Positions 12,315 to 21,823 of a DNA stretch of 64,000 nt are shown here, in pieces; position 1 is the first letter of the stretch, and the number at the start of each line of letters is the position of its first letter. A program made the translations under genes and the position numbers. The notes under the pieces are model-generated. The model ran no database searches and was not told the origin of the DNA. It saw nothing but the letters and a program-made list of their open reading frames with translations. The DNA lies in NCBI RefSeq assembly GCF_000764305.2, contig NW_025944978.1, positions 269,780 to 333,779 on the forward strand, written 5' to 3'. The stretch is from Hyalella azteca (taxonomy: Eukaryota > Arthropoda > Malacostraca > Amphipoda > Hyalellidae).

Positions 12315-12452
12315 ATGGGACCACCACCTCATTCACCCCCTCCCTTACCTAGTCGCCACTACCAGGATGGGCAATTACAACAACAACCACCACAGCCTCA
12401 ATCACAAACTGTGGGCTGTGGGGGGGATCTTTTGGGAGGCAATTGCAAGTGA
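12315..12452 (+). other. Conserved Pro/Gln-rich 45-codon open frame abutting the MITE, copy A
   Basis: Directly after the MITE end is ATGGGACCACCACCTC. It opens a frame rich in Pro, Gln and Ser (MGPPPHSPPPLPSRHYQ through DLLGGNCK) and ends in TGA. Copy B is nearly identical and differs by one extra CAA codon, an in-frame change, while the flanking introns have drifted more. This suggests a coding exon or exon remnant, perhaps an alternative terminal exon of the zinc-finger gene. No acceptor immediately precedes it because the MITE sits there. The function is unknown. Confidence 0.4.
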
Positions 12453-13074
12453 TCAAATATTGCTTTTATAATGTTTTTAAGTGATCAAGTATAATATAAA
12501 AAATATTAAATGATCACTTAAAATAAACAATTTAAAGTAATTTGGCTGCTAAAGGGTTAAGGAAGCAGTAAAGAAAGCTTCAGTTCATTATTATGTTTAT
12601 ATTCTTAGCTGCAGTAGCCTCATGCTATTAATTCCTGTAAATTTCATGCAGCAATGGAGGGCAGCAGCTCATCCCTACCCTCCATCATGACAGTTTACAT
12701 CAAAGAGGAGCCTGAAGATGAGGGAGAGGACATAACTGTGAAGGATGAACCACTTTGCAGTGAAGTATATGAGGTGATATTTTTAACATGATCTGTTAGC
12801 TTGCAATTTAACTCAATCAGAATGTAGATGTTTTGTATTTTTACAGTAAGCAAAAGCTTACAGAGCAAAAAAGCTTATGAACAACCTTATGAGGCATTTT
12901 TTATTCATGGTAACTATTCATGAATTGCTTATCAATTTAATTAAATTGTGGTTTTTGATTTTCATTGTGGTATTCTGTGTTCTTAAATTGAATATTTTCA
13001 TGAAAAATCTTTTTATAATCCTATTTGAGTTAGGCAATTTTTTGTATCTCTTTAATTTATGCATTTTGTCCAAA

Positions 13075-13300
13075 TCCACGCATGGCAACTAATGTCCCTG
13101 TTCTTGATGTGCTGACCAGCAAACTCCACTTCCCTCATCTTGCGAGCCATGCAAGAAAGAGGTTCAAGTTGAGGCTCACGAGGCCTGCACCAGCGCCTCA
13201 CAGTACACTGCTGCAGTGCCTCATAAGCAGGTTGGTAGAGCTGCTTTCTCAGTACAAATAAATTGCTGAGCAATTCAAATGCTGATGATAGCTGATGATC
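13075..13300. other. Strongly conserved intron block, copy A; possible exon
   Basis: In intron 2 the A and B copies are diverged until CCAAATCCACGCATGG, then become almost identical for about 225 bases. Both strands are open: plus reads TSKLHFPHLASHARKRFK, minus reads MQTDHQLSSAFELLSNLF. On the plus frame about half the A/B differences are silent, which hints at plus-strand coding. A possible donor follows CATAAGCAG. No clear acceptor is conserved. I cannot assign a family. Confidence 0.4.
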
Positions 13301-15816
13301 TGTCTGCATTGGCTGTACTGTGAATATCTCATCTCTTCAGCTCTTATTTTTTATACATTTATCATTTGTTCAGCAATTTATATTCTCAATTCTTATGTTC
13401 TCTCATCCAAAGTTCTTGACTCATTTTCTGATAAAATATCTGCCTGTTTAATCTAAGCTTGTTGTTAGTATTACATTGAAGGTTTGAGATGATCAGAACT
13501 TCTGTGGCATTATATACCTTCTCTATTAATGTATGCTGCAATGGTGTTTATTTCTTGTATACCGGTATCTTGTTTTTCAGTTTTTTTTGTTCTTCTGTAT
13601 AGTAAATAAATTAGAGTTGGGTAGGTATTTCTATGTTGGAAATGGATATGAATTCACACTTTCTTTCTGTATATTTTACAGATCAATTCTTTCTATATAA
13701 TTCTTGTATCAGGTATCCAAAATGTCATTGTTTTGTAAGAGATGTATATACATCAGACAAGACTTGATACATTTTTATGGTCTTGCATTGACAGAAGTTC
13801 CGTGCCCTGATGTCATATCGATTACTATTGCCAAGATGATTTTTGCTTTTATCAGAGAAGTTCTAATGTACAAAATTGATATAATTCAAGTTTTTTGTGA
13901 ATTCTGTCTCCATAAAAAAGTGTAGAAGACAGTGATAATTTTATCTAATATATGTTTGAACACTGCAATAATTTTAGGACTTGAGTTCATTGCCTGATTT
14001 GAAAGAATTGCTCACATGAATCTGCTCTCCGTCTCCAGGATGTCTTGCCTTGCAATGCCCAGAGCAACATTGGAGAGGATGAGTGGATGGCAGTTTCTCC
14101 TGAAAACAAGGAAAAAAATCTTTCTGTTGCTGAAAAAAATATTTCTCCAGCGTCCAATAGAGCAGCTTTAGTCCAGGAAGTTCTCTTTGATCAGCCTGCG
14201 GCTGAGTTCAAGTCTTTTGAGTCAAACTTGATCAACAAAGACAATGGAAGATTAGCAGTTGAATTGCATGAAGTTTCCTCATCTGCTGATTCATCCCATT
14301 CTAAAGTTCCTTTTAATGCCCTCCAGTTAAACAAAAATGATTTTGGATCTGAATTTAAATGCAAGTTATGCAACTATGTAACAGCTATGAAACGAAGTCT
14401 CCATAAGCATTTGTTTTCTAAACATAGTTTGGGGGAAGGATTCAAATGCAAGTTATGTGACTATGCCACTGCTAATAACCCAAATCTCCAAAGGCACTTG
14501 TTTTCAAGACATGGTCTGGGGGAAGGAGCCAAATGCAAGTTGTGTAATTATGAAACTGACAGACACGAACGTCTCAAAATTCACATGTTCTCTAAACATG
14601 GTTTAGGGAAGAGAGTAAAATGTGATCTGTGTGACTATGTTACTACTCGAAAAGACAATTTCCAACATCACCTGTTTGCAAAACATGGTTTGGGGCAAGG
14701 ATTTCATTGTGATCTGTGTGACTATGTTACTGCTAAAAAACAAAGTTTACAACGTCATCTGTTTGCAGAACATGGTTTGGGGCAAGGATTTAAGTGTGAT
14801 CTGTGTGACTATGTTACTGCTCAAACACAATATCTCCGAAATCACTTGTTTTCTAAACATGGTTGACTATGTTACTGCTCATAAACAAAGTTTCCAACGT
14901 CATCTGTTTGCAGAACATGGTTTGGGGGAAGGATTTAAGTGTGATCTGTGTGACTATGTTACTGCTGAGATACAGAATCTCAGAAATCACTTGTATTCTA
15001 AACACGGTTCGGGGCAAGGATTCAAATGCAAGTTGTGTGATTATGCTGCTGGTAGTAAAGTTCGTCTCAGCAGGCACCTTTCCTCAAAGCATGGTTTGGG
15101 AGGCTTAAAATGCAAGCTCTGTGATTATTCTGCACGTGATAAATCTCGTTTAAATGAGCACCTGTTTTCTAAGCACGGTCTGGGTGAGGGATTTCAATGC
15201 CAGCGGTGTGATTATGTCAACTGTAAAAAAGATGGTCTTGATAGGCACATGTTTTATATACATGGTTTAGGGAAAGGATTCCCATGTGAGTTTTGTGATT
15301 ATGTCACTGGTAAGAAATCTTATCTAACAAAGCACCTGAAATCCAAACATGTTCTGGATTATGAGAAATCTATTAGTCCAAGTAGTGCTACTATGTCTGC
15401 TGACAATCCAACCTAAACTTTGTTGAGGGGGTTTTGTAAAATTCAGTTTGTGTGTATAAGTTGCAGCTGATAAATATCAGATGAAATGTGTACAGATTTA
15501 TAGCAGTTGTTTGGTTGTATTCCATGTTGAATTTAGTTGCAATGCCACAATCAAAATTTGAATGACACTTGCAATCTATGCACCTTCCATGTCAAGAAAT
15601 CAAGATCTTGATGCTCTGTAATCTGGTCGGCCTCCTCATTTTGTGCCGGAATTTTTAATTTTAAATAGAATCTTATTTAGATGAGATAATGTGAGAGATG
15701 CAAATCAATTTTTGTGCTCTTATAATCGGTAATTCAACACATTGAAATTTTCAAGATTATTTGTACCAAGTACTTAGTCATTTTCAGTACTCAGTTGGGG
15801 GAAGGGCATCTCCAAT

Positions 15817-15822
15817 AATAAA
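15817..15822 (+). terminator. Candidate poly(A) signal AATAAA, copy A zinc-finger gene
   Basis: AATAAA lies ~400 bases after the stop codon and is conserved at the corresponding place in copy B (26329-26334) within a well-aligned 3' flank. It is a plausible cleavage signal for the zinc-finger transcript. Confidence 0.45.
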
Positions 15823-16080
15823 CTTCTTTGTGGCAACAATAGTAGCCTCCATTTATAAGCTACTTATTTAAATTTGCTAGATTGAAATAACATTTACTAG
15901 GTTGAATATAGTTGAGGTTTGTGATAATGATTTCTTAATGTAAATTTTAGGATTACATATTTGACTTTGAATTTAAGTTAGCCAATCTTCAGCTATAGAT
16001 AACATCTACCAGTACTCCTGGAGTTGGAAGATAATATGTCTAAGATATTGTACTGATGATAAAATACATGAGATTTCATC

Positions 16081-16425
16081 TCATAATAATATGCATTCAA
16101 AAATTACTTTTAGAGACCACATGTACTATGTAATTTTTTATGTTACAAATGTACTATGAATTTCTTATTTTATGTTAAAATATTTGAAAAAAAATTACCT
16201 ATTTTATAAAATTTTTCTTCAATATTAGGAAAAAAATTAAATTTGTTTAATTATTTATTCTGTTAATTGATTCATGCATTGTCTTCAACTTTATGCAAGT
16301 GTGCAAAATTTCAGATCGATTGGACTGGTAGAAGTGTGTTAAATATCGATTATAAGATTTGTAGCAGATAAACGAACAAACAACAATAAGTAAAGTTAAG
16401 GAAAAGTGTTGTAAAAAATATGTCC
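16081..16425. other. ~340-bp AT-rich insertion present only in copy A
   Basis: The A/B alignment is interrupted here: copy B passes straight from ATTTTATGTGATCAAAA to TTTGTCCTTATTTGC. The extra DNA is very AT-rich and contains no recognisable terminal repeats or coding frame. It is either an insertion after the duplication or a loss from copy B. Confidence 0.6.
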
Positions 16426-16850
16426 TTTTTTGCTTTAATGTTCCTCAAGATCTGAGCTGGTTCATGTCATCTCCACGGACAACAGATATTGCGTCAGCCA
16501 CAGTCTTGTGTTCCAAGAGGAACCCAATTACCTTATCCTAGCAAACATTTGAGAGATGTTTAGGCACTTTATTTATTGATATCATTTACTTTAATTTTTC
16601 TACATTAAAAACAAGTGCTTGAAGGCAGTGCTTATTTTATTAAATAATATCCATGTTGTGGATTAGTGAACCCAAATGCCTTTGAGCAGGAAGTGATTAA
16701 TGCAATTGTGACAATTGTAATAATAATTAATCAAGAATGAAATTTTGACTGCTCACTAGTTCTATGATGTTCTTCATTGAGTTATACTCTCTGTATCTGG
16801 GATTTTTATTGATAGTACAACAACGATGCAACTGAAATGCTTGCTTCCAC

Positions 16851-18440
16851 CAGATTGTATTCGTAGACATCTGTAAAGTTGCCCTGGAGAGAATGAGCTA
16901 AACTTTCATAGGGGTGAATGTGGGGGAATTCTAACTTGACTACCATGGGTGACTTGGACCATTTTCAGCGCTTAACTTTTTGTGATGCAAATAATCACAT
17001 AGTAAATACATAAAATATATCTCTATGTTGCCATTGTAGGTGATCTCGTGGTATTTTATGAGCCATCAACACAATTTCTTTGAAGTGAGAAGTTTTTGAG
17101 TTACAGGTTATTTCTCATCATCAAAAAGGTCCAAGTCATCTTGTTCAATTATAGATCCTACCTTTTTTCCATGTGGGTGGCATATTTAGTGTGCATTTAA
17201 ACTTTTTCTAATTCTTCTAATGCAATAATTGGGTGGTATGATTATTTACATGTACCTATACACAAAAATTATTTTTTCGAGAAAAGAGTAAAGAATGTAA
17301 TATTACCTATTATTATCACCCCTTAACGAAAACTAAGCGCGTGGGGGTCGGAGATGGCAATAAAACACTTTTTAATTACTGCAAAAATTATTTCCTTTAT
17401 TCATGGATTTAGAGGAGAAAGTTCAGGCTCAAGTGGCCTGACTGGGCCGGGAGAGTGAGATTGAGCCGGCTTAGGACCCAACCACACGTCGCGATAGCAC
17501 CGCAGCCCACGACCCCATGCAATTTCGTTCAGTGCTGCCTTTAGAACAAATGAATGTACAAATTAATAATCTGTTAATTTCTCTTAAAACTACAAGAAAC
17601 GATTATATTTAGATTTATCTCTTATTATCATTAATCTATCACTTACATCATATTTGGTAAATTTATCTAATTATCAATTAGAGAAATAAATGGATTATCC
17701 ATTCAGGGCACAGCCCCTTTATCTATTCAGATCAATCAGAGAAATAAATTAATTATCCATTCAGGGCACAGCCCCTTTATTAAGAATCCATTACACGCCT
17801 ATATGAATTTAGCTATAAATTAGTTTCAAATTATAGCAGTTAATAAAAGTATAGAAATATTTCACTTGCACTGCAGCACCTTTATTATAATTGTAGCAAG
17901 GGGTAGAGCTAAGCTGAGTCAGCTTCAGAAACAGTCTGGCACACACTCCCACGACCTCGTGGTACCGCGGACTCACGTTTCATAAGAAGCTGAAGCTGGG
18001 GCAGGTGGCGGAAGATGGCGGGTGCTCCGACCGGAGCTCGGGAGGTCATGCCAGGAGATGAGTTCTTAGCCCGTCATGACGGAAGGCCTCACACGACGAG
18101 AAGTGTGTAGCCACATTTCCATCACAGCCGTCGAAGATAGAGACGAAACGCGAAAACTGACGTCGCGGAAGAGCTCGTATCTGGATGGGCTACTGGACAA
18201 GACTGCTGGAAATTAGCCGTATGCGTTGCAGTTTGGAACGTTCTAAAGGGAATCCCGAAACCGCGAGCCCGCAATAACCCAAAATCGCTAGGAGCGGTGC
18301 CAGCCAGTTTATATAAATTTAATGCTTAATTAGATATAAAGTAATTAGCTGCTGAAATCTTTGAATATAGTTTCTACTTGAGTTGTGCTGCAGTTACATG
18401 CTTAGTCTCATCTTAAAGCTAACATTCTGAGCTTTCCAAC
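16851..18440. other. Spacer between duplicated segments; no gene seen
   Basis: At 17680-17785 a roughly 60-base phrase containing ATTATCCATTCAGGGCACAG occurs twice in tandem. A TGACTTGGACC block at ~16951 is repeated in complement near 17129. From about 17430 to 18300 the sequence becomes GC-richer (CCGCAGCCCACGACCCCATG and similar) without a convincing open frame. It may be the remains of an LTR or untranslated exon, which I cannot decide. Confidence 0.5.
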
Positions 18441-19167
18441 GATACTACTGCGATCCATGTACGGCAATATTGACGCACACGGCCGGGCTTTAACGGCGGG
18501 CGGGGGGTGGAGTTCCTTCAGTAAATAGACCTAAGAAAATTAGAGCGGCAAGACTACATATATTGGTGTATCTGGCATCTGAGCTCAGTTACCCTCCTAA
18601 CTTTGTACGGAGAGGTGCGCTACAAGTTGCTGCTAGCATCCTTGAGTGGATTAAGCTACAGGAGCCTGTAGTTTGGTATCCATGCTACATTGAGTGTCTA
18701 TTTCGAGGCGCGCGGGACTTTGTCGCGCCGTCCTGAAAAGTTCAACTTATTGTCACGGAAAACCTATCTCCTACAGTTTTCAAGCTACAGCAATGAGACG
18801 TATACCATTCGATTCGTAAAGAGCATACCTATCAAACTGAAGAGCACTTTTTTGAATTTCAGTCTGGTTCGTTTTTTATATGGGGGAGAAGGGCTAAAAA
18901 GGGGTACTTTAGAACGAATAAAACGGAATAGAATAAAGAATAAAAACGGCTAAAGCATCCACTCAAGGATGCTAGCAGCAACTTGTAGCGCACCTCTCCG
19001 TACAAAGTTAGGAGGGTAACTGAGCTCAGATGCCAGATACACCAATATATGTAGTCTTGCCGCTCTAATTTTCTTAGGTCTATTTACTGAAGGAACTCCA
19101 CCCCCCGCCCGCCGTTAAAGCCCGGCCGTGTGCGTCAATATTGCCGTACATGGATCGCAGTAGTATC
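18441..19167. repeat. Perfect 210-bp inverted repeat around a 307-bp loop
   Basis: Arm 1 (18441-18650) and arm 2 (18958-19167) are exact reverse complements by my reading, starting GATACTACTGCGATCCATG and ending in CTTGAGTGGA. The loop and the sequence right of arm 2 contain the arms of the smaller foldback family seen at 7125-7450. Perfect arms imply very recent origin, gene conversion, or an assembly artefact such as a fold-over of one strand. An open frame at 18690-18953 in the loop has no recognisable domain. Confidence 0.85.
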
Positions 19168-19595
19168 GGGGGGGAGGGTGGAAAAATGAGAAAAATGGGG
19201 AAAACGTGCATAAAAAAAACTAAGGGGAAAATAAGAAAAGTGCTCTTCAAATCGATAGAGATGGTCTTTACAAACCGAATGATACGTGTCTCGATGTTGT
19301 AGGATGATATTTGTAGGAGGAGATAGATTTTCTAAAGTACCCCTTTTCAGCCGTTTTCTAAGAATTTCTCGTTTTCTATCAATTTTTTGAAAAATTCATA
19401 GAAGCAAAATGTTATTTTTTTACATTTTACGTATGTATTTGAAGTTTCATGTTGATCGGATAATAACTAGAAGTTTTTCCGGAGGGTAGTCGGTCCCCTT
19501 AAAAGCATTCGGAATTTGAAATTATGTAATAATAATAATAATAATAAATATTATTACATAATAAATAAATTATGTAATAATTTAGCCACTATGCG

Positions 19596-19744
19596 GACCA
19601 GGATCCCTGGACCCCACGTGCGCGGTGCCTGGGACCCCCACGTGCGCGGTGCCTGGGACCCCCACGTGCGCGGTACCTGGGACCCCCACGTGCGCGGTGC
19701 CTGGGACCCCGCGTGCGCGGTGCCTGGGACCCCCACGTGCGCGG
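19596..19744 (+). repeat. 24-bp GC-rich minisatellite carrying CACGTG in each unit
   Basis: Six copies of a 24-bp unit (GTGCCTGGGACCCCCACGTG plus CGCG) stand head to tail in otherwise AT-rich DNA. Five keep the palindrome CACGTG (an E-box) and one is altered to CGCGTG. The period is a multiple of three, so every frame is open (an HVRGAWDP repeat in one frame), but there is no sign of a gene. An (AAT)n run lies just upstream at 19527-19552. Confidence 0.9.
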
Positions 19745-19745
19745 T

Positions 19746-20092
19746 AAATAGTTAAAGACTACTTATAGCCTTATAAGAATTAGCTAAGCTGCTAGCTACG
19801 TACAATGTATTGCACACTTGATGCCTCTGTACCAAAAACATTCAATTTATTGGAACCTAATACACACTAAAGGCAACAAGTTTATATACCAATTTGTCAT
19901 TCATTGTACATTTATACCAAACCATGAATAACAATGCCTCAATATAAATTAAAGACAGCCACTCAATATATTTAAATATATGAAAAAATCAAATAAATCA
20001 AAAAAATCAAATAAATCATGATTTTTTTATAAAAAAATCAAGTGATTTAATCACATGATTTAATCATTTTGATTTAATCATTGCCAACCCTG
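19746..20092 (-). mobile_element. Inverted, truncated hAT-1 end
   Basis: This is the reverse complement of about 2926-3275 of the first hAT-1, ending at the intact terminus GCCAACCCTG. The other end is missing, cut off by the minisatellite. The intact terminus marks the exact left edge (20093) of the duplicated segment copy B. Confidence 0.85.
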
Positions 20093-20342
20093 CTTCAAAC
20101 ATTTTAAAATTAAGTTATATTTTGAGTGTCCCGTATTACCCTGTTTCCAGGGGTAATTTGGGACACTTTTATTTTGCATCTGGCACCTTAGGAATAGCAT
20201 ATGAAATTTTCTTGGAAATCCATATGGTAGCCCTTGCAAAGAGCTTTAAAATGAGCCCAAACTTGTTTATGAAATGTTTCATGGTAAGAAGGTGTTAACA
20301 AAAAACTCCCAAAGCCATCCCTTATTACCCCATTTGATGGGA
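20093..20342. mobile_element. Truncated TA-type element, copy B
   Basis: It is the counterpart of 9461-9711, with an internal palindrome around CCCGTATTACCCTGTTTCC and a damaged terminus where the expected TA after GATGG reads GG. It directly follows the inverted hAT-1 end. Confidence 0.65.
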
Positions 20343-20353
20343 CTGCACTGCAG

Positions 20354-21697
20354 TACCATCAAATGGGTACTGCATCAAACCTCACCGAGCAAAAAAAAAT
20401 TCACTTAACAAATAATTAGTGTGTCAATGGTCATCACAAAATTGTGCATTGATTGTCACCAATAGGTGACAATATGTCACCAATAGGTGCAGCAGGAGTC
20501 TTATGAAGAAAGATTGAAGATTATGAAGCTTCCCATTCTCCGTTATCATTGCCTGTGTGGTGACCTCATTGAAGTATACAAGTATACTCACGGTTTGTAC
20601 AAGGTCCTAGGATTACTAGTATTTGAAACAAGAACCAACACCAGGGACCACAGCTATAAACTAAAAAAACTGGTGCAACTTATCCACACGACAACATTTC
20701 TTCTCACTTCGAGTCACCGACATGTGGAACAGCCTCTGTGAAGATATTGTTGATGCTCCGAGTATGAACGCATTCAAGAAGAGACTAGACAATGCCAGGC
20801 AGGAGCATATGTTTTGCCTTGAAATGCCTCATATCCTACGGAAAATCTGATATCTAGAAGCAATTTTAAATCTGCTGTCCATTGAAAAGATTTGATCAAA
20901 AGGCCAGTCTAGTCAGGAAAAGTACAAGTATCTGCGACAGGCCTATCAAGACCTATTCTTCAATGCCAAAGATACTATACTATACTAATAGGATTGTGCA
21001 CTGGGCAACATAGAATGAAAAGTAATTAACCTAAACTATGATTTTTTTCTCCAAAAAATATGATGGATGTCACTAAAATATTCTTTTCTGTTTCACATAT
21101 GTTTTTAATGATCTTTTTCTTGTTATAGTTTACTTGACCTAATTAAAATTGTGTAAAATTTAAAGCCTAGTCCTGTAATCTTACAGATAAAGAGGAAATG
21201 CTATATGGCTGCTGTTATGAAGCTTACAGTGGACAAGGTTGTCAATGCTCAATGACATGTCCATGGATACGGTAATATCGCATCAATAATGCAGTAATGT
21301 ATGGATATGGTAATATCATATCAATAAAGGAAAAACAAGTACAAATCACAGAAAACGTCATGTATTCTACATCTACACTATCTACAAAAGAGGAGGAGGA
21401 CTTCGGAATACTGTAAATAATGGATGAGTAGTACACTGCATGCTTCAAACGTTTTAAAATTAAGTTTTATTTCAATCGTCCCTAATTACCCCATCCCTAA
21501 GGGTAATTTGGGAGGCTTTTATTTTCTGTCTGGCACCTTAGCAATAGCATATGAATTTTTTTTATATATGCCATACAATACGGTAGCCCTTGCAAAAATC
21601 TTCAAAATGAGCCAAACTCATTTATGAAATGTTTCATGGTAAGAGACTATTAACAAAAAACGCTCAAAACAGTCCCTTATTACCCCATTTGATGGTA
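20354..21697. mobile_element. TA-flanked element F-B with nested LINE
   Basis: The left end is TACCATCAAATGGGTAC and the right end is the complement of TACCATCAAATGGGGTAAT. The internal palindrome near 21478-21510 reads AATTACCCCATCCCTAAGGG. Structure and nested LINE are the same as F-A, about 10.6 kb to the left. Confidence 0.7.
20488..20990 (+). pseudogene. CR1/L2-like LINE 3' end, copy B
   Basis: This is a duplicate of 9868-10362. The C-terminal ORF2 blocks (RGDLIEVYK, THGLYK, MNAFKKRLDNA) are recognisable. The EVYK block is intact here where copy A has a stop, but a 2-base loss before the HTTTFLL-equivalent region shifts the frame. The 3' end carries the TACTATACTA run. Confidence 0.8.
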
Positions 21698-21823
21698 CTT
21701 ATTAGATATTGAATTTCTTACAGATACTCTTCCTGCTTGGTTTAAGTTGGTTATTGCTGGATATCTTATTACTTCCAGTGTGTCTCAGGAAACCTCATAC
21801 TTATATACCCGCACATTAATCTC

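Larger units (their letters stand above)
11185..15416 (+). pseudogene. C2H2 zinc-finger gene, copy A, broken by a 29-bp deletion
   Basis: Exon 1 is 11185-11314 (starts MAYSIKECRVVLHQL, donor GTATGC). Exon 2 is 12652-12773 (acceptor ATGCAG, encodes MTVYIKEEPEDEGED, donor GTGATA). Exon 3 starts at 14039 after CTCCAG. Phases 1 and 0 agree across both introns. Exon 3 encodes six C-x2-C-x12-H-x4-H fingers with HGLGEGF-type linkers, then hits TGA at 14864-14866. Comparison with copy B and with neighbouring repeats shows that 29 bases between CATGGT and TGACTATG are missing. The remaining fingers continue in another frame to TAA at 15414-15416. A product, if made, would be a truncated nuclear DNA-binding protein with six fingers. 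The paralogue is at 21824-25921. A collapsed repeat in the assembly is an alternative to a real deletion. Confidence 0.8.
9461..16850 (+). repeat. Segmental duplication, copy A (~7.4 kb)
   Basis: This segment aligns along its whole length with 20093-27115, in the same order and orientation. It includes TA-flanked elements, a LINE fragment, the three zinc-finger exons, a MITE, and the 3' flank. Exons and some intron blocks are very similar. Intron flanks near 12780-13070 and the far right end are more diverged. Copy A has an extra ~340 bp at 16081-16425. Confidence 0.92.

Noticed and set aside
14622..14866. Finger-like second frame starting before the copy A frameshift
   Set aside because: Before 14867 this frame is the out-of-frame shadow of the true finger array. 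Only the part after the deletion encodes fingers.
19516..19755. HVRGAWDP-type repeat protein at the CACGTG minisatellite
   Set aside because: Same reason: a 24-bp period gives open frames without selection. There are no flanking exons.
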